Below are positions 52,467-60,207 of a stretch of 64,000 nt of DNA, in pieces. The number at the start of each line of letters is the position of its first letter. The first letter of the stretch is position 1. The notes below the pieces were generated by a model, which saw only the letters and a list, made by a program, of their open reading frames with translations, did not search any database and was not told the DNA's origin. A program made the translations under genes and the position numbers. The stretch comes from an uncultured Bacteroidales bacterium (lineage in GTDB: Bacteria > Bacteroidota > Bacteroidia > Bacteroidales > Paludibacteraceae): assembly GCA_902774185.1 (NCBI GenBank), contig CACYHE010000005.1, positions 71,935-135,934 of the forward strand. Reading direction: 5' to 3'.

Positions 52467-52731
52467 CCGATATTGGATAGGCATACTCATCGGACTCATC
52501 ATCCCTGCCGCATTCGGGTTTACCTATATCGAGGTAATGCACCTGTGGTACGCGCTGAAGACGTTTCAGTTCGAGGCAGGAGGCGTATTGAGCAAACTGC
52601 TGTTAGTGTCCGTCTTTCCGGACTTGGCTCTGCTCTTCGTCTTCTACACCACCGACACGTGGCGCTTGGCAAAAGGAGTACTGATAGGGGCGATGCCGTA
52701 TATCCTGGCAACCCTTATGGTCTCGTTGTGA
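52453..52731 (+). CDS. Small membrane protein between surE and lpxB
   Basis: The 92-residue product has three hydrophobic helices (YWIGILIGLIIPAAFGFTYI, LSKLLLVSVFPDLALLFVFY, LIGAMPYILATLMVSL). A small surE-linked membrane protein at this locus is common in Bacteroidota, but its function is unknown. The start is the ATG at 52453 within the surE end; the frame opening at 52438 begins at a non-ATG codon. It overlaps convergent lpxB by 17 bp. Confidence 0.75.
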   Translation: MDRFDRYWIGILIGLIIPAAFGFTYIEVMHLWYALKTFQFEAGGVLSKLLLVSVFPDLALLFVFYTTDTWRLAKGVLIGAMPYILATLMVSL

Positions 52732-53872
52732 TGATCCGGGCAGCTTGTTCTGCCGCCGGTTGGGAACCTAAGATAGAAACGAGGTGTTCGTAGGAAGCGA
52801 GCATCTCTTTTTTGTATGCTTCGTCGTGTAAGAGGCGGTCTAATTCAGACGCTACTTTGTCCACCGTGAACGTGTTTGCCACGCATTCTTGGATCACCTC
52901 TTTGCCGCTGATGATATTGACCAAGGTGAAATAAGGGATGGAGAAGAACAGAGGTTGCGCCCAGCGTACCAGACCGATGAGACGGGAACAAGCGATATGA
53001 TACACCGCTACCTGCGGGCAACCCAATAGGGCGGTCTCCAAGGTGGCGGTACCCGAATTGACGATGGCCGCACATGCCTCTTGAACGGTCGCGTACGTGT
53101 CACGCGTGAGCGTGTCGTGCGCGTTTAGATAAGGAGTGTAGAAAGCGTCCTCTATTCCAGGAGCTGCACAAACAACCACTTGGTATCCCGCAAAACGATG
53201 TGCCGCCTCTAACATCTTCGGCAGACAATGACTGATCTCAGATGGCCGTGAGCCGGGTAAGATAGCGAGCACAGACCGCTTCGCTGACAGAGTACAGACC
53301 GCTTCGCTGACAGACCGAGTTTGTAAATCAGTCTGTGCTCTGTGTTCTGTGTTCTGTGTTCTCCTGATTTCCTCCGCTGTCGGATTACCGACATAGCGGC
53401 ATGTATATCCGTATTGGGCATAAAACGCCGGTTCGAAGGGGAAGATACCCAACACTTCGTCGCATAATCGGGCAATCTTATGTACGCGTCTGCGTTTCCA
53501 TGCCCACACCTTAGGCGGGATATAATAGATGATCTTCGTTTGCGGCAGGTGCCGTTTGCAGAACGCCGCCATGCGCAGGTTAAAAGAGGGGTAATCAATG
53601 AGGATCAGGACGTCCGGTCGCTCTTTGAGCAAGGCTTCATGCGCAATGCGGAAGTTCGTTTTGACATCCTTCCAGTGTTGGATCACCGCCGCAAAACCCA
53701 TAAACGCCATATGGCGGTAATCCTGATAGAGTTGGCACCCGGCGGCTCTCATCTTATCGCCTCCGAGTCCCGCAAATCGAGCGTCCGGGTCACGTAGTCG
53801 GATCTGTTGGATCAGTTCGGCCGCGTGTGTGTCTCCCGACGCCTCTCCTGCTATGAGAAAATAGTTGGACAT
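52715..53872 (-). CDS. lpxB: Lipid-A-disaccharide synthase with repeat insert
   Basis: GT19 enzyme joining UDP-diacylglucosamine and lipid X at the inner membrane. Family motifs: IAGEASGDTHAAELIQQI at the N-terminus, YPSFNLRMAAFCK, YIPPKVWAWKRRRVHKIA, ILPGSRPSEI and YHIACSRLIGLVRW. The 385-residue length includes about 30 residues (171-200: TQNTEHRAQTDLQ then SVSEAVCTLSAKRS) that are foreign, encoded by two repeat families at 53271-53359. They lie in the loop between the acceptor and donor halves. It is followed upstream by glmM with only 20 bp between, filled by heptamers. Confidence 0.94.
   Translation of the reverse strand: MSNYFLIAGEASGDTHAAELIQQIRLRDPDARFAGLGGDKMRAAGCQLYQDYRHMAFMGFAAVIQHWKDVKTNFRIAHEALLKERPDVLILIDYPSFNLRMAAFCKRHLPQTKIIYYIPPKVWAWKRRRVHKIARLCDEVLGIFPFEPAFYAQYGYTCRYVGNPTAEEIRRTQNTEHRAQTDLQTRSVSEAVCTLSAKRSVLAILPGSRPSEISHCLPKMLEAAHRFAGYQVVVCAAPGIEDAFYTPYLNAHDTLTRDTYATVQEACAAIVNSGTATLETALLGCPQVAVYHIACSRLIGLVRWAQPLFFSIPYFTLVNIISGKEVIQECVANTFTVDKVASELDRLLHDEAYKKEMLASYEHLVSILGSQPAAEQAARIITTRP
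53271..53359. repeat. Two repeat families nested inside lpxB
   Basis: Two 23-bp units starting ACAGACCGCTTCGCTGACAG (53271-53316) then TCTGTGC, TCTGTGT x3 heptamers (53332-53359). The first shares GACCGCTTCGCTG with glycogen synthase. Confidence 0.9.
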
Positions 53873-53899
53873 TAGCTATTAGCTCTTAGCTTTTAGCTT
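53872..53899. repeat. Heptamer array between glmM and lpxB
   Basis: TTAGCTA, TTAGCTC, TTAGCTT, TTAGCTT; spans the lpxB start codon side and the glmM stop at 53893. Confidence 0.85.
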
Positions 53900-55266
53900 T
53901 TCACTACTTCAATCACTTTCTGTGCGAGTTCATTCGCCTCATCCATCGTGGCAGCTTCCGAATAAACGCGGATGATGGGCTCGGTATTCGACTTACGCAG
54001 ATGTACCCAGCCGTCCGCAAAATCGATCTTCACACCGTCCCGGTCGTTGACGCGTTCGTCGCGATAAAGCTCTTTGACGCGTGCTAAAATGGCATCGACA
54101 TCGGTGTCCGGCGTCAAGTCAATACGGTTCTTGCTGATACAGTAGTCCGGTAACGTACGACGTAACTCACTCACTTTGCAACCCAGATGGGCGATGTGAC
54201 TGAGGAACAAGGCAATGCCTACCAATGCGTCCCGACCGTAGTGACACTCGGGATAGATGACCCCGCCGTTTCCTTCGCCACCGATGACAGCACCCACACG
54301 TTTCATCTCAGCTACCACGTTCACTTCGCCTACCGCACTCGCACTGTACGAACCGCCAAATTTGGCGGTTACGTCCGCTAACGCACGCGTGCTCGACATG
54401 TTGCTTACCGTGTTACCCGGCGTGTGACGAAGGACGTAATCCGCTACGCTGACCAGGGTGTATTCCTCACCGAACATATCGCCGTTCTCGCAGATGATAG
54501 CCAAACGGTCCACGTCCGGATCGACTACAAAACCGACATCGGCTTTCCCGCTCTTGAGCAGGTCGCTGATCTGAGTCAGGTGTTGAGGCAGGGGTTCGGG
54601 ATTATGGGGAAAATGACCGTCCGGCGTGCAGTTCAGTTCGATGATATTGTCCACACCTACGGCTTTCAAGATAGCCGGGATAGCGAGTCCGCCTACCGAG
54701 TTCACGCAGTCAATGGCTACGGTGAAATTGCGCTTTTTGATCGCCTCGACATCTACCAACGGGAGGTTCAAGACCTGTTGCACATGGTAGGGCAGGTAGT
54801 CCTTATGCGTCATATGACCCAATGCATCCACCTCGGCGAACGTGAAGTCTTCTTGTTCAGCGATTGCCAGCACGCCTTTGCCTTCGGCATCGTTCAGAAA
54901 CTCACCGTGTTCGTTGAGTAACTTGAGTGCGTTCCACTGTTTGGGATTATGGCTGGCGGTTAAGATGATTCCACCTGCGGCTTGTTCACCCGTCACGGCT
55001 AACTCGGTTGTCGGCGTGGTAGCCAGACCGATATTGACGACGTCGTATCCCATCCCCATCAATGTTCCGCACACAATGCTCTCCACCATATGGCCGCTCA
55101 GACGGGCGTCACGACCCACTACGATCTTGTTATTATTCGGTAATGCAGCACGGCGTTGTGTGGCATATGCTGCTGTGAAACGAACGATATCTACGGGATT
55201 CAAGCCCTCACCGACACGACCGCCGATGGTTCCTCGGATACCCGATATACTTTTGACTAAACTCAT
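53893..55266 (-). CDS. glmM: Phosphoglucosamine mutase-type phosphohexomutase
   Basis: Interconverts hexosamine-6- and -1-phosphate for peptidoglycan and LPS precursors. The 457-residue chain shows all four mutase sites: ISGIRGTIGGRVGEG, ILTASHNPKQ with the phospho-Ser105, the metal loop VDPDVDRLA, the sugar loop GGEGNGGVIYPE and the phosphate loop RKSNTEPIIRVYSEA. It lies directly upstream of lpxB, consistent with envelope supply. glmM versus a general phosphomannomutase cannot be settled by motif alone; context favours glmM. Confidence 0.88.
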   Translation of the reverse strand: MSLVKSISGIRGTIGGRVGEGLNPVDIVRFTAAYATQRRAALPNNNKIVVGRDARLSGHMVESIVCGTLMGMGYDVVNIGLATTPTTELAVTGEQAAGGIILTASHNPKQWNALKLLNEHGEFLNDAEGKGVLAIAEQEDFTFAEVDALGHMTHKDYLPYHVQQVLNLPLVDVEAIKKRNFTVAIDCVNSVGGLAIPAILKAVGVDNIIELNCTPDGHFPHNPEPLPQHLTQISDLLKSGKADVGFVVDPDVDRLAIICENGDMFGEEYTLVSVADYVLRHTPGNTVSNMSSTRALADVTAKFGGSYSASAVGEVNVVAEMKRVGAVIGGEGNGGVIYPECHYGRDALVGIALFLSHIAHLGCKVSELRRTLPDYCISKNRIDLTPDTDVDAILARVKELYRDERVNDRDGVKIDFADGWVHLRKSNTEPIIRVYSEAATMDEANELAQKVIEVVKS

Positions 55267-55267
55267 A

Positions 55268-55849
55268 TTATTGTTTTACTTTGATCTTTAAGACATACAT
55301 ATACGGCGTCACGGTCGATTGGTCGTTAGATGAACCTAACTTGCTGGGAACCAATACTTCGCATTGCGAGTCAGGGTACTTCATCAGAAGGATCGCCAAG
55401 TGCCAACCGATGATATCGCATTCGCTGGTATTCATATAGTGGAACTGTACCGGGTTCGCTTGATCCAGAGTTGTCCAGTAACTGATCGTGTCGGCATTCT
55501 CCGTCAACTCGAACTTCTTATACCGCGCCACGATGATATCCCCCTCAAGGATCTGCAGGTCAATCGTGTCCACTTTTGAGTCGCTGATGGTATCGTACCG
55601 TACGCTGTCCCCTCTGCTGATCAAGTGAAAATAGAGGTCATCGTACCCCTTTACTTTGTAGAACTCTTTCTCGCCCCACACATGATCCGCTGCAGGTTCA
55701 TCTTCCAGGATCACCAGTTCGTTGCGACTGATATAGTTCTTGATCAGTTTGTTCTCTTTCTTGCGTAAGTCGTTATAGGTGTTGTTACCACACCCGACGA
55801 ACACCAACGCGATGCCAACCAGTAAGATGGCAAAAACATTTTTTTTCAT
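55268..55849 (-). CDS. DUF4827-like lipoprotein (FKBP-fold)
   Basis: The 193-residue product has a lipobox VGCG (Cys20) and a soluble domain that includes RNELVILEDEPAADHVWGE, YDDLYFHLISRGDSV, GDIIVARYKKFELTENADTI and GWHLAILLMKYPDSQCEVLV. The last part is the FKBP-like core (pattern I.GW..AL..M..G..). It lacks obvious rotamase active-site residues, so may be a chaperone-like or gliding/export accessory protein. The ATG at 55849 directly follows the stop of the neighbouring FKBP-like gene; stop is two bases before glmM. Confidence 0.75.
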   Translation of the reverse strand: MKKNVFAILLVGIALVFVGCGNNTYNDLRKKENKLIKNYISRNELVILEDEPAADHVWGEKEFYKVKGYDDLYFHLISRGDSVRYDTISDSKVDTIDLQILEGDIIVARYKKFELTENADTISYWTTLDQANPVQFHYMNTSECDIIGWHLAILLMKYPDSQCEVLVPSKLGSSNDQSTVTPYMYVLKIKVKQ

Positions 55850-56374
55850 CTATAGCAATTCGATTTCAATAATAACATTCTCATAAGGCGGCACTTCGTT
55901 TGTACCGCTCGGACCGTAGGCTGTGTACCAAGGTACGATCATCCGGACATGACCATGGCGGTGCATCTCGCCAATGTTGGCTTCTACGGCTTCGGGTAAC
56001 TCCTGTCGGCCGATAGGATAACTGCCTTGCGTGTCCAATAACAGTCTGCCGTTCAAGTTATACGTGCGCAGGTGTATCAACCACTCCTCTTCCGCTTTGG
56101 GAGACGGACTGTCCGTGTCCCCTTTGTCGAGGACCGTCATCCAAGCACCCGCTTCATACAAGGCGTACGGAACCTCTTGCGTCATGGCAAACTGCCGTAT
56201 CTGCTCGTCTGCCGAGATAGCCAAGCGTTGGTTCATTGCCAGCAAGGCTAATGCCGCCGTGTCCGTCTGAGGTGCTGCACTCTTACGCTGACTCGGTATC
56301 TGCGGTGCTTGCTTGCTGCATCCAATGAGCAGCATCAACACGATTAATCCTATAAACTTTAAACCTTTCACCAT
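55850..56374 (-). CDS. FKBP-type peptidyl-prolyl isomerase-like lipoprotein
   Basis: The 174-residue product has a lipobox LIGC (Cys19), a linker, and an FKBP-like domain (about 85-174): HLRTYNLNGRLLLDTQGSYP, PEAVEANIGEMHRHGHVRMI, VPWYTAYGPSGTNEVPPYEN and VIIEIELL, which is the usual FKBP end. It probably folds or escorts envelope proteins. It is encoded directly upstream of the DUF4827 relative without a gap; the pair looks like a duplication. Start ATG 56374 lies in an octamer repeat (CACCATTC-type, 56369-56392). Confidence 0.8.
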   Translation of the reverse strand: MVKGLKFIGLIVLMLLIGCSKQAPQIPSQRKSAAPQTDTAALALLAMNQRLAISADEQIRQFAMTQEVPYALYEAGAWMTVLDKGDTDSPSPKAEEEWLIHLRTYNLNGRLLLDTQGSYPIGRQELPEAVEANIGEMHRHGHVRMIVPWYTAYGPSGTNEVPPYENVIIEIELL

Positions 56375-56392
56375 TCCACCATTTCACCATTA
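56369..56392. repeat. Octamer array over a start codon (CACCATTn)
   Basis: CACCATTC, CACCATTT, CACCATTA around the FKBP-like start codon at 56374. Confidence 0.6.
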
Positions 56393-56393
56393 A

Positions 56394-56879
56394 CTACCCT
56401 CTCTTCCATTCGGTCGGTGTGACGCCGTATGTGTGTTTGAAACATTTGGCGAAATAACGGCTGTCGTTCATGCCAACCATCGAACTCACTTCGGAGATGG
56501 TAAGCCCCGGTTCTTTGAGCAGTTGTGCGGCACGGCGGATTCGGGTCTCACGGATGAATTCCACCGGACTGATTCCTAAGGTGCTCTTCAGACGGGTAAA
56601 GAAAGCCGTTCGCCCCATTCCCATCTCTTCCACCAACTGCTCCACTGTCAGGTTCTTATTGCTCATGTTCTTCTCCATGGCTGCTTCCAGCCGTGTGCGA
56701 AAAACCTCCTCTGCCGAAGGAGCAGAAGGTTCTTCTACCGGTTCTTTTGAAACCGGCACGGTCTCTTTCTTCTCCTCTTTCGGGGTGTGAATCTGTCGGC
56801 GTAACTGACGGTTACGTACCAGTAAACCGACAATGATGCTGATGAGCAGCGCAATGAGCATATAGAACCAAATCATCAT
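56394..56879 (-). CDS. Membrane-tethered AraC-type DNA-binding protein
   Basis: The 161-residue protein has one N-terminal transmembrane helix (WFYMLIALLISIIVGLLV), a charged Pro/Glu linker (about 25-60) and a C-terminal AraC helix-turn-helix pair (about 65-160: NLTVEQLVEEMGMGRTAFFT and GLTISEVSSMVGMNDSRYFA, ending KHTYGVTPTEWKRG). The DNA-binding part matches hybrid two-component regulators of Bacteroidota, but the periplasmic sensor, kinase and receiver are all absent. Either a relic of such a regulator or a compact membrane regulator. It overlaps rfbA by 4 bp, so they are co-translated. Confidence 0.8.
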   Translation of the reverse strand: MMIWFYMLIALLISIIVGLLVRNRQLRRQIHTPKEEKKETVPVSKEPVEEPSAPSAEEVFRTRLEAAMEKNMSNKNLTVEQLVEEMGMGRTAFFTRLKSTLGISPVEFIRETRIRRAAQLLKEPGLTISEVSSMVGMNDSRYFAKCFKHTYGVTPTEWKRG

Positions 56880-57751
56880 AAACCTTTTGCAGCCAAACGC
56901 TCCAAGTAACGACCGTACGCGGTCTTCATCTCTTTACCTAACGCCGCCATCTGTTCGGTGCTGATCCAACCGTTACGCCAAGCGATCTCTTCGATACAAC
57001 TGACGTAGAAACCTTGGCGGTTCTGGATGGTAGCAATGAAATTGCCGGCATCTAACAGACTGTCACAGTTACCGGTGTCGAGCCATGCAAAACCACGACT
57101 GAACAGTTTCACTTTCAATGTCCCTTCGTTCAGGTACAGTTTATTCAGATCGGTGATCTCATATTCGCCACGTGCACTCGGCTTTAGGTTAGCGGCTTTC
57201 TCACAAACCGTCTCGTCGTAGAAATACAAACCAGGAACGGCGTAGTTGCTCTTCGGTTCTGCCGGTTTCTCTACCAGACTCAGTACCTTACCCTCCGCGT
57301 CAAACTCCACCACGCCGTACGCACGGGGATCTGCCACTTCGTATCCGAAGATGACCGCTCCGCCTTTCTCTGCCTCCGTCACCGCTTCGCGTAACATCGT
57401 CTTGAAATGTTGACCGTAGAACATGTTATCGCCTAAGATCAAACAACCCGGTTCGCCGTTCAAGAACTCACGACCTAACACAAACGCTTGCGCCAAACCG
57501 TTCGGAACCAACTGCACTTTGTAACTCAGTTGCATGCCGATACGACTACCGTCACCCAGCAACTCTTCGAACATCGGCAGGTCACGCGGCGTACTGATAA
57601 TCAGCACCTCCCGGATACCGGCTAACATGAGTGTGCTCAAGGGATAATAGATCATCGGCTTGTCATAAACTGGCATGATCTGCTTACTGATGGCTTTGCT
57701 TAATGGGTACAGGCGCGTTGCGCTTCCTCCCGCTAAAATAATTCCTTTCAT
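56876..57751 (-). CDS. rfbA: Glucose-1-phosphate thymidylyltransferase
   Basis: Makes dTDP-glucose, the first step of dTDP-rhamnose synthesis. The 291-residue chain is typical: GIILAGGSATRLYPLSKAIS, MPVYDKPMIYYPLSTLMLAG, QLSYKVQLVPNGLAQAF, GEPGCLILGDNMFYG (Mg-binding Asp), EVADPRAYGVVEFD, VEKPAEPKSNYAVPGLYFYD and GFAWLDTGNCDSLLDAG. No other rfb genes are adjacent here, but dTDP-sugars could feed the rhamnosyltransferase-like genes at 28.7-32.2 kb. The promoter at 57806-57837 is fused to the menA terminator. Confidence 0.95.
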   Translation of the reverse strand: MKGIILAGGSATRLYPLSKAISKQIMPVYDKPMIYYPLSTLMLAGIREVLIISTPRDLPMFEELLGDGSRIGMQLSYKVQLVPNGLAQAFVLGREFLNGEPGCLILGDNMFYGQHFKTMLREAVTEAEKGGAVIFGYEVADPRAYGVVEFDAEGKVLSLVEKPAEPKSNYAVPGLYFYDETVCEKAANLKPSARGEYEITDLNKLYLNEGTLKVKLFSRGFAWLDTGNCDSLLDAGNFIATIQNRQGFYVSCIEEIAWRNGWISTEQMAALGKEMKTAYGRYLERLAAKGL

Positions 57752-57805
57752 ATGGAGTAATCATTAAATGCTATTTTGCTCCGGTTCTAAACCGGTTTTG
57801 CGGTG

Positions 57806-57837
57806 CAAAATTACAAAAAAAAAACGACACTTGCAAA
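57806..57837 (-). promoter_or_regulatory. Promoter of rfbA, fused to the menA terminator
   Basis: Minus-strand -7 TAATTTTG (57806-57813) and -33 TTTG (57834-57837), the latter in the loop of the terminator hairpin. Confidence 0.75.
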
Positions 57838-57855
57838 TAAAGCGTCATTTTTTCC
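57814..57855 (-). terminator. Terminator of menA merged with the rfbA promoter
   Basis: On the minus strand GACGC/GTGTC (one G-U) plus A/T extension, then ten Ts; no gene lies in 57752-57911. Confidence 0.65.
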
Positions 57856-57865
57856 ACATTTTCGG

Positions 57866-57893
57866 ACTAAAACGGGGTTTTATTGGGGTTTTA
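57866..57893 (+). repeat. G-rich 28-bp motif, copy 3
   Basis: ACTAAAACGGGGTTTT then ATTGGGGTTTTA; same flank TTTTTCGGACTAAAAC-like as copy 1, and again directly before a terminator-promoter hybrid. Confidence 0.65.
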
Positions 57894-57911
57894 AGGTCCT
57901 TTTTCAGTGGT

Positions 57912-58763
57912 TTAGAAGATGGCGGCAACAGCTACAACTAATGTGCTGAACATCAAAACCGGCATCTGTTTGTCCAATCGGTCTTTATGCGTCCACACGT
58001 ACCATAGATGCCAAATCCAGATGGGGAGTACGCACAGCGTCCAATAATGTTCGTAGGTCGTAAAAATGGCCAAACATCCCAACAATAACATCGTGTGGTA
58101 TTGTCGCGCGCCGTGTTGACCCAGGCAACTGGCGAACGTGCGCTTGCCATGGGCGATATCGTTCTGCATGTCCCGGATATTATTGAGGTTCAGTACCCCT
58201 ACGCAGGGAAAACCGATCGCCGCACCGCACGCTAACACTTCCATACTTATCGTCTGCGTCTGTAAGTAATACGCACCCATCGTACTCAGTAACCCGAAGA
58301 ACAGGAACACGCCTAAGTCCCCCAAACCGATGTAACCGTAACTGTGTTTACCTAACGTATAGGTCATCGCACCCACGATAGCCAGACCGCCTAAACCGAA
58401 GAATACGAAGAACGGTACGCTCCAGAGCGGTAAAGCAACGCAGACCAACGCCGTACCGAACGCTACACTCAGCCCGATGAACAGACCGATCATCGTTTTG
58501 ATCTGTTTTTCAGTGATCTTACCGCTTTGCAAACCGTAGGCATCCCGTCCGTGTTGGTCAGCGTCCGTCCCTTTCTGCGCATCCCCTAACTCATTGCTCA
58601 GGTTACTCAATATCTGCAGACACAACGTGGTTGCCATCGCCAACACGAACACGGACCACTGAATACTGCATACTGTTTGATACACCAAACCGGTGCCGAG
58701 GATGATACCCGACACCGATAGAGGTAATGTCCGTAAACGCAGCGATTGAAGATACGGATTCAT
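57912..58763 (-). CDS. menA: 1,4-dihydroxy-2-naphthoate polyprenyltransferase
   Basis: UbiA-family membrane enzyme of menaquinone synthesis. The 283-residue protein has about eight helices, the first prenyl-diphosphate site SNELGDAQKGTDADQHGRDA and the second NNIRDMQNDIAHGKRTFA (Asp-rich, metal-binding). Start ATG 58763 (MNPYLQSLRLRTLPLSVSGI) is one base after the LRR stop; the TTG start at 58775 is not supported. Its downstream end has the merged terminator-promoter. Menaquinone is the usual Bacteroidales quinone. Other men genes are not in the window. Confidence 0.9.
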   Translation of the reverse strand: MNPYLQSLRLRTLPLSVSGIILGTGLVYQTVCSIQWSVFVLAMATTLCLQILSNLSNELGDAQKGTDADQHGRDAYGLQSGKITEKQIKTMIGLFIGLSVAFGTALVCVALPLWSVPFFVFFGLGGLAIVGAMTYTLGKHSYGYIGLGDLGVFLFFGLLSTMGAYYLQTQTISMEVLACGAAIGFPCVGVLNLNNIRDMQNDIAHGKRTFASCLGQHGARQYHTMLLLGCLAIFTTYEHYWTLCVLPIWIWHLWYVWTHKDRLDKQMPVLMFSTLVVAVAAIF

Positions 58764-58764
58764 C

Positions 58765-60204
58765 TTATTGCTCAATCGGGAAGAAGACTTCCCCCTCTTT
58801 GGGTTGCAAGCCTTTCCAACCTGCGGCTAACTTATACGGTTCTACCGATACGGCGGGCACCTCAATCTTCAGATCGGTCTTTGCGATACCGGAGAACGCA
58901 TTGTTGGCGGTGGTAGGAACCTGCACCGCCAAGCAGCGGATGTTATGCAGCGCGGCACATCCGGAGAAAGCACCCGAACCGATCTGCTCCATAGTAGAAG
59001 GCAGAACGATCGACTCGATACCCTTGCAGCCATGGAAAGCGTTTCCTTCAATGATCGTGATACCTTCCGGCAACTCCATACTCGTCAACGCCGTACAACC
59101 GTTGAACGCATTCTTCGGAATACGGAACGGAACCGTTTGGAACGTGACGGACTGCAGACTGCTGCAGTTCTGGAACTCACCCTCACTGATACAAGCATTG
59201 TCCAATACTACACTCTGGAGACGTTTGCAACCCTGGAAAGTGGACTCGCCGAACGTGCGGATCGAGTTAGGGATCACCAACTGCTCCACTGTACTGCAGT
59301 TAGCGAACGCTTTCTTGCCGATATGCGTCAGACTATTGCCTAACTCCACCGTAACCAGACTGCTACAATTCAGGAACGCCTCGTCACGAATGACCTGCAG
59401 ACGCTCAGGTGTCACAAACGAAGTTAAACCCACGCAGTTTGCGAAGGCCTGGCGGTCTATCAGCGACAGTGTGTCGGACAGAAGTACTGTCTGAAGACGC
59501 TTACAACCGGCGAACTGCTTCTCCGCAACGGTCGTGTTACGGATATCTGCCAACTCCAACTGCTCACAACCGGAGAAGATCTCCGCCTCGATCTTCGATA
59601 CCGATGCAGGAATCATGATCTTATGCAAACCGGAGCAACGTGCAAACGCTTTCTTCTTGATGGTCGTCACGTTCTCAGAGATAACTACCGAGTCCAAACG
59701 GATACAGTTAACGAACTGATTTTCACCGATTAGCTTATTCTCAATAACGGCACTGAACAAGGCTTTGCAACCTTTGAAGACCTCATCGCCGATATTCACT
59801 ACCGATGCAGGGATGGTGATATCTTCCAAACCGATACAACCCTCAAAAGCCGAAGAAGCAATGAAGGTCACGTTCTCCGAGATCTCAAAATGCTTCAGAC
59901 TCTCGCAACCCTCAAAAGCACTCTCACCGATGGTTGTAACGGAGGCAGGGTAGGTGACTGAAGTCAACTTCTTACTACCGCTGAACGCTTTCGCGTCGAT
60001 AGCCACCACGTCAAACTCACCCTCTACTCCTTCGACATGCGCAGGGATAACCACGTCGCCTTCATACAACTCGTCACCCTTCGCCACACAAACCTGTTTC
60101 TTGTCAATGCGGTAATAGATACCGTCCAGACGGAAATCGTACGTCGGCTTAGCTATCATACATACCGACGCCATCAATAGAAGAGGAAAAATAACTTTTC
60201 TCAT
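58765..60204 (-). CDS. BspA-type leucine-rich-repeat protein, secreted
   Basis: The 479-residue product has a signal peptide (MRKVIFPLLLMASVCMIAKP) and about 15 LRR_5 repeats with the family pattern AFxGCxxLxxVxIPxSVxxIG (SAFEGCESLKHFEIS, EVFKGCKALFSAVIE, NAFNGCTALTSMELPEGIT). Such proteins bind host matrix or other cells from the surface. Export may be via the T9SS, but no typical C-terminal domain is seen. Some repeats have lost the SAF core and keep only GC..L. Placed three bases after the upstream lipoprotein gene, so operonic. Confidence 0.88.
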   Translation of the reverse strand: MRKVIFPLLLMASVCMIAKPTYDFRLDGIYYRIDKKQVCVAKGDELYEGDVVIPAHVEGVEGEFDVVAIDAKAFSGSKKLTSVTYPASVTTIGESAFEGCESLKHFEISENVTFIASSAFEGCIGLEDITIPASVVNIGDEVFKGCKALFSAVIENKLIGENQFVNCIRLDSVVISENVTTIKKKAFARCSGLHKIMIPASVSKIEAEIFSGCEQLELADIRNTTVAEKQFAGCKRLQTVLLSDTLSLIDRQAFANCVGLTSFVTPERLQVIRDEAFLNCSSLVTVELGNSLTHIGKKAFANCSTVEQLVIPNSIRTFGESTFQGCKRLQSVVLDNACISEGEFQNCSSLQSVTFQTVPFRIPKNAFNGCTALTSMELPEGITIIEGNAFHGCKGIESIVLPSTMEQIGSGAFSGCAALHNIRCLAVQVPTTANNAFSGIAKTDLKIEVPAVSVEPYKLAAGWKGLQPKEGEVFFPIEQ

Positions 60205-60207
60205 GAT

